NCBI GenBank assembly: GCA_028715605.1
Contig: JAQURM010000005.1
Coordinates: forward strand, 100,129-164,128
Direction: 5' to 3'
DNA: 64,000 bases
Source: Desulfovibrionales bacterium
GTDB lineage: Bacteria > Desulfobacterota > QYQD01
Shown piece after piece: positions 25,935 through 34,927 of the stretch; position 1 is the first letter of the stretch; each line of letters begins with the position of its first letter. The notes below the pieces were generated by a model. That model searched no databases. It was not told the DNA's origin and saw only the letters and a list, made by a program, of their open reading frames with translations. The position numbers and the translations under genes are program-made.

Positions 25935-26708
25935 TCATACTATGTAATAAACGCAAGGTTGCGTACCTAGGTTTGGTTTACGCCGGATGCTGTAATTTGA
26001 ACGAAGCACCTGCCTGACCTCTGAGTTCGGGTCATCCAGATCGCCAAAGATCAGCCCCCCATTGGAGACTTCCACACAGGCCGGCATCAGCCCTTCTTCC
26101 AATCTCTCCGTGCAGAAGGTACACTTTTCCACAACTCCACGCATCCGCGTCGGATATTTTCGACTTTCCTCTTTGATATACGGCCGTGGGTCTCCGAAGT
26201 TAAAGCTCCTGGCGCCAAAGGGACAGGCGGCCATACAGAAACGGCACCCTATACATCGGTGCATATCCATCATGACGATACCGTCTGCCCTCTTATATGT
26301 GGCCTTGGTGGGGCATACCCGCACACAGGCCGGCTCATCGCAGTGGTTGCAGAGCAACAGAAACGGCTTATGCTTAACCTCATCCGAAACAAATTTGTTC
26401 ATATCATCCGGGAAGGCGTGTTCATATTCCTCGGTCCAGATCCATTTCACATCTTGTTTCGTTCCGATGTCCGGGACATTGTGAATGCGATGGCAGGCCT
26501 CAATCATCCTCTTGCAATCGGCCTCCGTAAGCTTCCGCGTATCAATGACCATGGCCCATCTCTTCGCCGTTAACGCCTTTGGATTGGGTGAAACCTGCGA
26601 AGCCTCCACCGGAGCCCTTCGAAGCAACTCAACAGCGGACGTGCCCCCAAGCCCGGCTACAGCGGAGATTCCGACTATCTTTAGGAATTCTCTTCTATTG
26701 ATGCCCAT
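25935..26708 (-). CDS. dsrO: DsrO, periplasmic ferredoxin-like subunit
   Basis: DsrO carries several [4Fe-4S] clusters on the periplasmic side of the complex. The 257-residue protein starts with a Tat signal (INRREFLKIVGISAVAG), then shows CNHCDEPACVRVCPTKA, CIGCRFCMAACPFGA and CTFCTERLEEGLMPACVEV, as in NrfC/DmsB-type proteins. I chose the internal ATG at 26708 (MGINRREFLK) because it places the twin-arginine motif correctly and has GGAGAAGG upstream; a longer frame starts at 26744. It overlaps dsrJ by 28 bp. Confidence 0.93.
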   Translation of the reverse strand: MGINRREFLKIVGISAVAGLGGTSAVELLRRAPVEASQVSPNPKALTAKRWAMVIDTRKLTEADCKRMIEACHRIHNVPDIGTKQDVKWIWTEEYEHAFPDDMNKFVSDEVKHKPFLLLCNHCDEPACVRVCPTKATYKRADGIVMMDMHRCIGCRFCMAACPFGARSFNFGDPRPYIKEESRKYPTRMRGVVEKCTFCTERLEEGLMPACVEVSNGGLIFGDLDDPNSEVRQVLRSNYSIRRKPNLGTQPCVYYIV

Positions 26709-27109
26709 GCCACCTTCTCCTTCTCTTTCGGTTCGATATGGCAAGTCCAGCAGTACGGTGTTACGTCCGTGTAATTATGACATTCGTCACAGAACTGCTT
26801 TTTATTCGAATGGCAGTTCATGCATTCGTTCTGAAGGCTCATATTAAACGTCTTACCGCTGCTGCTCACATACAACCTGCTACCATCACGGACCACGGAA
26901 TCACGCCAGTCGTTAAGGATCTTCATATGCTCGGCCTGCATAACGGCCTTAGGTTCTATACACTTCTTCTCCGCCAACTGCTGGATTACAGGGGTGTCAA
27001 TTTTGGGGTCTGGCTTCTTAGCGGCCTTGCCCACATTGCTCCAAAGCGGGAAGGTTACCAGGCCAACGAAAACGACCAGTCCGGTTATGATCTTGCCTCC
27101 GTCATACAT
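26681..27109 (-). CDS. dsrJ: DsrJ, triheme cytochrome c
   Basis: DsrJ is the periplasmic three-heme c-type cytochrome of the complex. The 142-residue protein has an N-terminal membrane anchor (IITGLVVFVGLVTFPLW) and exactly three CxxCH heme sites (CMNCH, CDECH, CWTCH) in the second half. The family is known for one heme with unusual His/Cys ligation; a candidate cysteine is in AEKKCIEPK. It overlaps both dsrK (8 bp) and dsrO, so translation is coupled. Confidence 0.95.
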   Translation of the reverse strand: MYDGGKIITGLVVFVGLVTFPLWSNVGKAAKKPDPKIDTPVIQQLAEKKCIEPKAVMQAEHMKILNDWRDSVVRDGSRLYVSSSGKTFNMSLQNECMNCHSNKKQFCDECHNYTDVTPYCWTCHIEPKEKEKVAWASIEENS

Positions 27110-28760
27110 CAGCTTCTTCCTCCATTCCCTTCAGGGGTCGGCCACGCAAATCTGTTGTTCTCTTCTGCTCCCCATCCAAGATCAAGGCATTGCCCACCAT
27201 CTCATGAACGCCAGTGACCGTCACCTGAGGAGCCCAGTAATTACACAGCGTCACCAGAGTAGCCCGGTCAATAGCACAGATACAGGCCAGATGGTTCACC
27301 CCGTGCTTCTCGTGGACATACTGTACCGCGTTTCCTCTGGGCAACCCACCCCGCAGTCTCATCTCCATCATCTCGTCCGTACCCAGTCCGGCCCCCCCTG
27401 CGCAGCAGAAGGTCTGCTCCCGGATAGTATTCTCAGGCATATCATAGAACTTATTACATACGCTCTGGATGACGTAGCGCGGCTCCTCAAAGAATCCCAT
27501 AGCCCGGGCCGGATTACAGGAGTCATGGAAGGTTGCCGTTATGTGATCGTTTCGGCTCGGATCCAGTTTTAATTTATTGTGTTTGATAAGGTCGGCGGTA
27601 AATTCACAGATGTGTACCATCTTGGTGGAATTGGCATTTTCAAATTTAGTGCCGGTAATGGGAGAGACCGGTTCCTCCAGGAAATCGGCCGGGCCGTTCA
27701 TGGTGTCCATGTACTGGTTAATTACCCGCCACATGTGGCCGCACTCCCCACCCAGGATCCATTTCACCCCCAGCCTTTTGGCCTCGGCATACATCTTGGC
27801 ATTAAGCCTCTTTATCATCTCATGTGAGGTAAATAGGCCGAAGTTCCCGCCCTCAGAGGCATAAGTGCTCCAGGTAAGGTCCAAACCCATACTCTTAAGG
27901 TAATGAAACAGGATATGGTACCCCATGAAGGTATAAGTACCGGGATCGCCGAAGATGTCGCCCGAAGGGGTTATAAAGAGGATTTCTGCGCCCTTCCGGT
28001 TAAAGTCCGGCTCTATCTTGACACCGGTTATGGCTTCTGCATCTTCGAGGAGGAATTCGGTCATCTCCTTGTAGGCATGGGGCTGAATGCCCATATGGTT
28101 TCCCGTCCGGTAACAATTCGCCACGGGCTCGAGTATCCAGTTGACGTTAAGTCCGATCAGGTTAAGGAGTTCCCGGCCGATCATGGTGATCTCTGCCGTA
28201 TCAATGCCGTAGGGGCAAAATACCGAACAGCGCCGACATTCCGTACACTGAAAAAAGTAAAAGAACCACTCTTTTACTACGTCATAGGTGAGGTCTCTGG
28301 CCCCGGCCAGCCTCCCCAGGATCTTTCCGGCAGTAGTAAAATTCTTTCTGTATACCGAACGGAGAAGCTCCGCCCTCAGAACCGGCATATTCTTGGGGTC
28401 TCCGCCGCCTATGAAGAAATGACACTTGTCCGCACAGGCGCCGCATCTTACGCAGATATCCATAAAGAGCCGGAAGGAACGATACTTTTCCAGCCGCTCG
28501 GCCATCCCTTCGAGGAGAATCTCTTTCCAATTGGGAGGCAGCTTCCAGTCCTCATCCATCGGTGCCCATTCCCGCGGGTTCGGGAGGCCGACATACTTCA
28601 GATTCTTTGGCTTTGCCGGATAGATAAAATTGCCGATCTTGAACTCCGGCTTGGTATCCATCCAGTCTTCTCGAGGCGGTTTATAATTGACCCTCGGTAA
28701 CTCCTCGCGGTCGTAATAACCCATCTGATCTGGTCGGAATTTTTTCGCAGGACCTGCCAT
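27102..28760 (-). CDS. dsrK: DsrK, HdrD-like Fe-S catalytic subunit
   Basis: DsrK is the cytoplasmic subunit thought to reduce the DsrC trisulfide. The 552-residue protein has two ferredoxin-type sites (CVRCGACADKCHFF and CTECRRCSVFCPYGID) and the cysteine-rich CCG domain typical of HdrD, with ECGHMWRV, HDSCNPAR and CCAGGAGLGTDEMMEMR, which bind the noncubane [4Fe-4S] cluster. It follows dsrM with a gap of 2 bases. Confidence 0.95.
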   Translation of the reverse strand: MAGPAKKFRPDQMGYYDREELPRVNYKPPREDWMDTKPEFKIGNFIYPAKPKNLKYVGLPNPREWAPMDEDWKLPPNWKEILLEGMAERLEKYRSFRLFMDICVRCGACADKCHFFIGGGDPKNMPVLRAELLRSVYRKNFTTAGKILGRLAGARDLTYDVVKEWFFYFFQCTECRRCSVFCPYGIDTAEITMIGRELLNLIGLNVNWILEPVANCYRTGNHMGIQPHAYKEMTEFLLEDAEAITGVKIEPDFNRKGAEILFITPSGDIFGDPGTYTFMGYHILFHYLKSMGLDLTWSTYASEGGNFGLFTSHEMIKRLNAKMYAEAKRLGVKWILGGECGHMWRVINQYMDTMNGPADFLEEPVSPITGTKFENANSTKMVHICEFTADLIKHNKLKLDPSRNDHITATFHDSCNPARAMGFFEEPRYVIQSVCNKFYDMPENTIREQTFCCAGGAGLGTDEMMEMRLRGGLPRGNAVQYVHEKHGVNHLACICAIDRATLVTLCNYWAPQVTVTGVHEMVGNALILDGEQKRTTDLRGRPLKGMEEEADV

Positions 28761-28762
28761 GG

Positions 28763-29755
28763 TTACTCCTTTTCCACTGGTAATCCAGCTTCTTTCATCT
28801 TTTCTCTGAATTCGTCTTCATATTCTTCGTAGGTATGAACCTTGACCGGGTAATTCCAGGGATTGATGTGTCTTACGGCCCGGTTGTTGTTAGCCAGATT
28901 TCTGGTAGGGCTGAGGAAGACCCCGCCCATGTGCATGAGTTTGCTGAAGGGGAAATAAGCAAACAGGATGCTGACCAGAAATAGGTGGATGTAAAAAATA
29001 ACCCCGATCCCCTCCGGGATCTTGGGGCTGAAAGTGACCAAGCCCATGGTCAGCTCTTTCACGCCCACGACATTTGTCTTGAAGAAATAACGCATCAGGA
29101 TGCCGCTCACAGCTATGGCCAGAATCAAAAAGAGCGGAAAGTAGTCATTCGCCAGCGAGATGTACCGTAGCTGGGGGACAAAGACCCTTCTCAAGAAAAG
29201 GTACGCCACGGCCGCCAAAATGACCATATCCGTCTGATAGAGCGTAGGAACACCTACCTGTAAAATTCCGTCCAGCGTCTCAGCCCATTTTACGAAGAAA
29301 GGTATCGGCTCAGTAAAAAATCTAAGGTGTCTAACTAAAATAGTCAGGAAGGAGTAATGAAAGGCTAAAGCGCCCAGCCAGAGCCACTTCGCCGAACCGT
29401 ATCGGAGTATCGGCCCTTCTCTCAAATCAACCTTTGTGTTTCTGAACAGTGAACGGAAGAGAAAGACCTCCAACAACATCCTTATGATAACTTCACCGGT
29501 AGTAAACGGGTTATCGAACCTATTCCGTTTGACCCATGTCTGACTTTTTTGCTGGCCGCAGGTGGCGGGTATCCGAAATGGAACCGGCGAACGTCCCCAC
29601 TGCACAACGCGACGAATGAACCCTATCAGAAATATAAGAAAGGCGGCATAGGGGATAAAAACACCGAAAAGGTAGTTCATTCCAGCGCCACTCACTCCCG
29701 CGTAAGCAATTAAGGTGAGCGCCAGGACTGCGATGAGGGGAAGCAAAAGTCTCAT
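28763..29755 (-). CDS. dsrM: DsrM, NarI-like cytochrome b subunit
   Basis: DsrM is the membrane cytochrome b that exchanges electrons with menaquinone and DsrK. The 330-residue protein has two N-terminal helices, then about four NarI-type helices (for example WLGALAFHYSFLTILVRHLR; MVILAAVAYLFLRRVF) with histidines placed for heme b, and a hydrophilic C-terminus. RsbRD-like and dsrM are 6 bases apart. Confidence 0.93.
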   Translation of the reverse strand: MRLLLPLIAVLALTLIAYAGVSGAGMNYLFGVFIPYAAFLIFLIGFIRRVVQWGRSPVPFRIPATCGQQKSQTWVKRNRFDNPFTTGEVIIRMLLEVFLFRSLFRNTKVDLREGPILRYGSAKWLWLGALAFHYSFLTILVRHLRFFTEPIPFFVKWAETLDGILQVGVPTLYQTDMVILAAVAYLFLRRVFVPQLRYISLANDYFPLFLILAIAVSGILMRYFFKTNVVGVKELTMGLVTFSPKIPEGIGVIFYIHLFLVSILFAYFPFSKLMHMGGVFLSPTRNLANNNRAVRHINPWNYPVKVHTYEEYEDEFREKMKEAGLPVEKE

Positions 29756-29761
29756 TTACCG

Positions 29762-30352
29762 TTACCTCACTTCGTTTAGGCTATCAATATTAGTATCTTT
29801 GGGATCCGGCTGTTCCTCCGGGATCTCGCCTATCATATTTGTTTTTTGCAACAATCTAAAGAGCCTGTTTTTCCACTCAGTTGCCCTGATTTCATAGACC
29901 TGCTCACGGCATTTCATATAGATGTCAAAAGAGAGGAGGGCCAGGTCATCTATTCTGGACTCGATAAACAACAGCTCGCCAGAAAGCTGGTGCTTTTGGA
30001 TATCAGACCCCAGCTCTTCCCGAATCAGTCTCTTGAGCACGAAGACAAAGGCGACAGCCTGTGTGGGAGTAAGGTCCTGAACCGCCCTGATTCGAATAAC
30101 CTTGTCGAGAAAGGGAGAAACTTTCTCAGGATTCACCCCATTGAGAAGCTCTTCGAACAGGCCGTCTATCCCTTCAGAGATCATAGCGCCTACAGGATTA
30201 GCGAACTGGTTCTTTTGTGACTTCAAGAACTTGGCCGTGTCAGCCGGGTAGGTCTCCAGGATCGCGTCGAACCACTTTCTCACAATAGCGGATTTCTTTT
30301 GTGATAAGAGACCTTCCAAGGTTATAGCTTGAACTTGTTGGGGCGAAGACAT
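29762..30352 (-). CDS. RsbRD N-terminal-domain protein leading the dsr operon
   Basis: This 196-residue soluble helical protein resembles the N-terminal domain of RsbR-type co-antagonists (RsbRD_N): LEGLLSQKKSAIVRKWFDAI at the start and a segment like LTPTQAVAFVFVLKRLIRE near residue 95. No STAS domain follows. Such genes are, from my knowledge of the family, often found just before dsrM in sulfate reducers, where their function is unknown. It has AGGTGG upstream of the ATG and lies 6 bases before dsrM. A regulatory or assembly role for DsrMKJOP is inferred from position only. Confidence 0.8.
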   Translation of the reverse strand: MSSPQQVQAITLEGLLSQKKSAIVRKWFDAILETYPADTAKFLKSQKNQFANPVGAMISEGIDGLFEELLNGVNPEKVSPFLDKVIRIRAVQDLTPTQAVAFVFVLKRLIREELGSDIQKHQLSGELLFIESRIDDLALLSFDIYMKCREQVYEIRATEWKNRLFRLLQKTNMIGEIPEEQPDPKDTNIDSLNEVR

Positions 30353-30386
30353 GCTGTTAAATCCACCTGAATTAGATACGGCTACC

Positions 30387-30416
30387 CTTGTAGCACGTTA
30401 TTTCTTTCACTGTCAA
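30387..30416 (-). promoter_or_regulatory. candidate promoter of the dsr operon
   Basis: On the minus strand TTGACA (30411-30416) and TACAAG (30387-30392) are 18 bases apart and lie about 35 bases before the first ATG. The -35 box is perfect, the -10 box is moderate. Confidence 0.5.
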
Positions 30417-30584
30417 TAAAAAATATTCTATGAATGGCGGCTCACTCAGTTTAGAATTCTATAGACAAATTCCGTTTGCGTGTCAAGAATAAAACGCATG
30501 TCTGACTGTGACATTTTTCACTATGCCCCAAGACTTAGAGGCCTTAAATTAAGTTAGCTTAGTCAGGCCGTCAGAGTCACTGTA

Positions 30585-33500
30585 CTAATTTTTATCAAAA
30601 AGGCTAAGTTGCGCATCTTGAATTCTTGCCAACGGTTTTCTGGAAAAAGGGGGTTCGTACTTTTTGAGCTCCTGCCCTATATCCTGCAGAAAAGGAGAGA
30701 TTTTTTGTGATGACCTTGTGCCGAAAAGCAGGCGTTTCCCGGCGTAGCTCAGAAAGAGCTTTTCCTGCGTCCGAGTCAACCCCACATAAAACAGTCTCCT
30801 CTCCTCTGAAATATCCGACTGTGTCTCTTTATTATAGTGGTAGTAGGGGATCAGGCCCTCTTCGCAGCCGGTAATGAATACCACCGGGAACTCCAGGCCC
30901 TTAGCGGCATGGAGGGTCATCAGGGTTACCTTTTCTGCCCTAGGGTCATAGAGGTCTGCTTCACCCTGAAGGGCCAGCTGGGTGAGAAAATCCGAAACAT
31001 TGTCTCCAAACCGTTCAGAAAAAGATAGGAGATAGCATATATCTTCCTGGAATTCTGCCTCTTTTGACAGATTACGAAAGAGATCAACGTCTTCGTAAAT
31101 CCGCTTCAATTTTTCTCGAACGGTCTTTCCTTTTAATGTTATTTCCAGCGGGTTCAACCCATCTTTAAGGCCCTGTATCCGCTTTCTATTGAAAAACTCC
31201 AACCTGTCCAGACCGCACCCGAAAGGCTCCAGCGTCCTTAAACAAAAAAGGAGTTGAGCTGTCCCCTTCCGGTCCACGATCTTTTCTTTCCCCACTCTCT
31301 GGAATGGAATCCCTGAACGGATGAACGCCTCTTCCAGGGCCTTTCCCTGCTCGTTAATCCGGTAAAGTACGGCAAAATCGGAAAAACTCCGTTCGCCGCC
31401 CTCTTCTGAAGTATCGATTTTTCTGCTTTCCATAGAAAAGTGGCTGATCCCTCTGACCTCTGTCTCGATGCTCTTAACCACAAACTCGGCCTCAGCCTTC
31501 TCCGTAGGCAACTGCGCAATAGTTAGCCAGCGTGTCCCCTGGATACCGGACCAGAGGCCTTCCCGGACATCACCTCCCCCGATCACCTGCCTCGACGCCC
31601 GCAGTATCGTCTCTGTAGAGCGATAATTCTGCTCCAGGCGGAGGAACTTGGCCGTTGGATAATCCTCCTGAAACTTATGAAAATATCGAACTGATGATCC
31701 TCTGAAACCATAAATCGCCTGATCCGGGTCGCCGATAACACAAAGGTCGTGGGTTGAAGGGGCCATGAGCCGGATGAGCCGGTACTGGGCATAATTGATG
31801 TCCTGATACTCGTCCACGGAAATAAAACGAAATCTCTTCTGATACTTCGCCCGGGTAGCCTCGTGACCCTCAAGGAGTCGCACCACCTTAAAAATCAGAT
31901 CCTCAAAATCGAGGAGATGGGCCTCATCGAGCGCCCGCTGATAAGCCTCATAAATCCGGCCAAACAAATCCCGTGGGATATCTACAGCTATGTCCTCCCA
32001 GTCGTCTCCTGGAGAGAGGAGATTCTGTTTCGCTTTAGAAATGGCCTCGCCTACCTTTCTCAGGCTGCAATCAGAAGGCAAAAGACCCTTGATCAGATAG
32101 TCTTGATCCGCCCCGGTCAGGATGGTAAAAGGTTTATTTACCCCGACCGGCCCGCCATCCCTCCTTAGGATATCAAGGCATAAGGCGTGAAAGGTCTTGA
32201 TGGTTAACTCTTTTAGGACATTTGAATCCTTAATGAGTGAGGTCAGGCGATCCCTCATCTCTTCCGCGGCCTTGTTGGTAAAGGTAACCGCCAGTATCTG
32301 TTCCGGCTGCGCGATATGGTGTGAGAGTAAATAGGCTATGCGATGGGTGATGGTACGCGTCTTTCCTGTCCCGGGTCCGGCCACAATCAAAAGAGGTCTG
32401 CCTGCATGCCGTACCGCTTCGCGCTGAATTGAATTTAGGATGTTCAAAAAGGGGCCTTCAGTCCGCGAGGTATCTTGAGTAGAAAATAATACGTTTTCTT
32501 GTGTTGGTGGCAGTGATGGAAGAGGGGGAGGAGGCGGTTCAGATAAAAAGTATTTATCATTATCCCTTACCTCTTTTTGAGACATGGGCGTCTCCCCAGG
32601 CGCTTGAAACAGAGACTGCTGCCGGGATAGCCGGGTCAGTTCTTCATCCGTAAATAGACGAACCTTACCGTACTCGCCATCATACCCGGGATCGATATGC
32701 ACCTCCCGGCCCCTCATCTTCCGGATCGCTTCAGCCAAGGTTGGCGAGCCTTCACTCTCAATATCGCTCAGAGGACACTTCCTGAGGATGTCAAGCTCCG
32801 GCCCAAGCGTCCTTAAAAGTTGATGGTAGGACGTTTGCACTTTTTTGCTTTTTGGCCCGCATCTCAATACCTCCGACAGAATGTCTGTCAATGGAATCAG
32901 ACTGGTGAATGGATGCGTTTTCTCCGGCTTTTGCCCTGCATTGCGGTCGGCCAGCTCCTCCACGCGATACATTACCCCTATGGTTACCGGCTTACCGCAG
33001 ACCGGGCAGAGTCCCTTGCAGCCCATGGTTTCTCGTGGAGAAAGCCGGGTTGCACATTTTCGGTGGCCGTCAAAATGGTACTTCCCTTCTTCAGGAAAGA
33101 ACTCAATGGTCCCCAAAAACCGGCCGGGGTCGCCGGTCTTTAAGGCATCCCTCATAGCAAAGTAAGAAAGTCCCGTGTCAAAAAGGTTCGCTTCACGTCC
33201 CAGATTTGCCGGAGAATGGGCGTCAGAATTGGATACCAGGGTCACCCCGTCCAGTTTAGATACCCTCCAGTTCATGGCCGGGTCAGAGGAAAGGCCGGTT
33301 TCCGCCGCAAAGATATGGGGCGTAAGCTCTTCAAAGCACTCTTCAAGGGAATCAAACCCGGATTTGGAACCGAGCGCCGAAAACCAGGGGGTCCAGATAT
33401 GGGCCGGAATTACAAAGGCATCTTCTGAGATATCCAGGACCGTCTCCAGAAGCGCCTTGGAGTCAAGCCCCAGGATGGGCCTTCCGTCAGAACGGATATT

Positions 33501-33908
33501 CCCAATCCGGGCCAGGCGGGCATTAATCTTCTCGGCGACGGAGAGATCCGGGGAAAAGACGATATTATGAACCTTTCGTACCTTGCCGTTCTTCTTATAA
33601 ATATTGCTGATCTCGACACTCAGGAGAAAGCGCACCGGCATCTTGCAGGTCGAGGGAACCTGTTCTTCCGCCTTACTCGCCAGTTCACGCTTTAGTTTTA
33701 AAAGCCCCGGCTCCGCCGGTTCCAGTTTTTCCCGGATCTCAGAGAACCATTGAGGATGTGTAAAATCCCCCGTCCCGACCACGGTAATCCCCTTAAGCTG
33801 CGCCCAAAGGTGTAAGTTCTCCAAGTTAAGATTCCTGGCCGTAGCGCGGGAAAGGTAAGAATGGATATGAAGGTCGGCAATAAATTCCATGTCTGTCTTT
33901 CCAATCAT
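30585..33908 (-). CDS. EndoQ-like PHP endonuclease fused to a UvrD/Rep helicase
   Basis: This 1107-residue protein has two parts. Residues 8-430 are EndoQ-like: a PHP domain beginning DLHIHSYLSRATARN, with GTGDFTHP (45-52), PAHIWTPWFS (168-177) and NSDAHSP (227-233), and a zinc site from Cys285, Cys297, Cys301 and Cys304. EndoQ proteins nick DNA beside deaminated bases. After a proline-rich linker (about 457-470), residues 490-1107 are a superfamily 1A helicase: AGPGTGKTRTITHRIAYLL, FISVDEYQDI, GDPDQAIYGFRG, LEQNYRST and TLMTLHAAKGLEFPVV. The fusion would couple incision at damaged bases with unwinding. The activity is inferred from the families. An ATG six codons later (MEFIAD) is a possible start. 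Confidence 0.88.
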   Translation of the reverse strand: MIGKTDMEFIADLHIHSYLSRATARNLNLENLHLWAQLKGITVVGTGDFTHPQWFSEIREKLEPAEPGLLKLKRELASKAEEQVPSTCKMPVRFLLSVEISNIYKKNGKVRKVHNIVFSPDLSVAEKINARLARIGNIRSDGRPILGLDSKALLETVLDISEDAFVIPAHIWTPWFSALGSKSGFDSLEECFEELTPHIFAAETGLSSDPAMNWRVSKLDGVTLVSNSDAHSPANLGREANLFDTGLSYFAMRDALKTGDPGRFLGTIEFFPEEGKYHFDGHRKCATRLSPRETMGCKGLCPVCGKPVTIGVMYRVEELADRNAGQKPEKTHPFTSLIPLTDILSEVLRCGPKSKKVQTSYHQLLRTLGPELDILRKCPLSDIESEGSPTLAEAIRKMRGREVHIDPGYDGEYGKVRLFTDEELTRLSRQQSLFQAPGETPMSQKEVRDNDKYFLSEPPPPPLPSLPPTQENVLFSTQDTSRTEGPFLNILNSIQREAVRHAGRPLLIVAGPGTGKTRTITHRIAYLLSHHIAQPEQILAVTFTNKAAEEMRDRLTSLIKDSNVLKELTIKTFHALCLDILRRDGGPVGVNKPFTILTGADQDYLIKGLLPSDCSLRKVGEAISKAKQNLLSPGDDWEDIAVDIPRDLFGRIYEAYQRALDEAHLLDFEDLIFKVVRLLEGHEATRAKYQKRFRFISVDEYQDINYAQYRLIRLMAPSTHDLCVIGDPDQAIYGFRGSSVRYFHKFQEDYPTAKFLRLEQNYRSTETILRASRQVIGGGDVREGLWSGIQGTRWLTIAQLPTEKAEAEFVVKSIETEVRGISHFSMESRKIDTSEEGGERSFSDFAVLYRINEQGKALEEAFIRSGIPFQRVGKEKIVDRKGTAQLLFCLRTLEPFGCGLDRLEFFNRKRIQGLKDGLNPLEITLKGKTVREKLKRIYEDVDLFRNLSKEAEFQEDICYLLSFSERFGDNVSDFLTQLALQGEADLYDPRAEKVTLMTLHAAKGLEFPVVFITGCEEGLIPYYHYNKETQSDISEERRLFYVGLTRTQEKLFLSYAGKRLLFGTRSSQKISPFLQDIGQELKKYEPPFSRKPLARIQDAQLSLFDKN

Positions 33909-33991
33909 CTTTCTCCGTCTGTATATACGCCAGAATAGGGTAAGATGTAAATTACTAAGGTAAGATAAACGTGTCCTCCCCCCATATTGTT

Positions 33992-34164
33992 ATGGAAGCC
34001 GTTGTTCCTGAGCGAAACTTGCTGGAGCAGTGGGGCGCCCTTCGAGGACGAGCAGGAAGGGGAAAGCCAGCCCTTTAGTGGCTGGAAGGGGCAAGCCTTC
34101 CCCACCTGCGAGACCCGAAAGGGTCACTGCGCAAGCCGTGAAGCAAAGGAATGATGGCTTCCAT
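33992..34164. repeat. structured repeat element, copy 1
   Basis: A 173-bp element closed by 9-bp complementary ends (ATGGAAGCC 33992-34000 with GGCTTCCAT 34156-34164). Inside are CCAGCC/GGCTGG around CTTTAGT (34067-34085), GACCC-GAAA-GGGTC (34112-34125) and a distant pairing CTTGC (34018-34022) with GCAAG (34131-34135). Copy 2 lies at 48904-49081. The core is conserved and the closing stems differ in sequence but still pair. No open reading frame is inside. The rest of the 33909-34300 gap is empty. Confidence 0.75.
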
Positions 34165-34300
34165 TTCTAGTATGTGAAGATTGGATAAAGATTAACACGT
34201 TGACATAATCTCCTGAGATTTTTTTGGGGGGGGAACCCTAGAAATAAATTCGTTGACTATAAGAAAGGCTGGTAGTATACAAAAAAAGAGTTATGTCTCA

Positions 34301-34338
34301 GGCGTAAGCCACCCAGACTCGGGTGACTTTTTCTTTTT
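34301..34338 (+). promoter_or_regulatory. possible attenuator before pabA
   Basis: GGC-GTAA-GCC (34301-34310) is a small GNRA-type hairpin. Overlapping it, CACCC (34310-34314) pairs with GGGTG (34321-34325), followed by TTTTTCTTTTT. The two hairpins share bases and exclude each other, as in a terminator/antiterminator switch. The stem is short, and no known riboswitch class is recognised. Confidence 0.4.
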
Positions 34339-34348
34339 GGAGATAGTA

Positions 34349-34927
34349 GTGAAACTGGTCCTTATCGATAATTACGACTCCTTCACTTACAACTTAGTCC
34401 AGCTCTTCAGCCAATTCCCGGTAGAGATTGTCGTGTGGCGCAATGATGTCATAAGCCTATCCGACATCGAGAAGGCAACCCCAGACGGCGTTATTATCTC
34501 TCCAGGGCCAAAGACCCCGACTGAATCCGGGATCTGCAAGGATTTGGTCCGGCGATTTAAAGATACTTGCCCTATCTTGGGTGTCTGCCTGGGTATGCAG
34601 ATTATAAATGAGGTCTTTGGAGGTCAGACAATTCTATCGCCTCGCCCGGTACATGGAGAAAAGGACAGAATTTTTCACAATGGAGAAGGCATCTTTGCTG
34701 CTCTGCCTAATCCCTTTTGGGCGGCACGCTACCATTCGCTAACAATCAGAAAGGGATCAGATGACATACGGGTAACCGCCTGGAATGAGGAAAACCTGAT
34801 CATGGGTGTTGAGCATCGATATTTTCCTGTCTTTGGAGTCCAATTTCATCCGGAATCTTTTATGACAGAGCATGGCCATAAAATGGCCGGGAATTTTGTG
34901 CGGTTAGTTAAACAATCACATGCGTAA
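34349..34927 (+). CDS. pabA: Glutamine amidotransferase component of aminodeoxychorismate (or anthranilate) synthase
   Basis: This 192-residue class I amidotransferase supplies ammonia to PabB. It begins MKLVLIDNYDSFTYNLVQLF and carries GVCLGMQII with the nucleophilic cysteine (about residue 80) and the HPESF motif with the catalytic histidine near the C-terminus. GTG at 34349 with GGAG just upstream is chosen; the frame extends upstream through the attenuator-like region but that part is not family-like. It overlaps pabB by 8 bp. TrpG and PabA are hard to separate, but the PabB-type partner decides for PabA. Confidence 0.9.
   Translation: MKLVLIDNYDSFTYNLVQLFSQFPVEIVVWRNDVISLSDIEKATPDGVIISPGPKTPTESGICKDLVRRFKDTCPILGVCLGMQIINEVFGGQTILSPRPVHGEKDRIFHNGEGIFAALPNPFWAARYHSLTIRKGSDDIRVTAWNEENLIMGVEHRYFPVFGVQFHPESFMTEHGHKMAGNFVRLVKQSHA

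Noticed and set aside
27903..28700. 265-codon open frame on the plus strand within the dsr operon
   Set aside because: It lies entirely opposite dsrK, whose minus-strand product has all expected Fe-S motifs. The plus-strand translation has no family-like features.
33992..34164. Naming the structured element an IscB-associated (HEARO/omega) RNA
   Set aside because: No HNH/RuvC gene lies nearby, and I cannot match the primary sequence to that family from memory. A covariance search would be needed.
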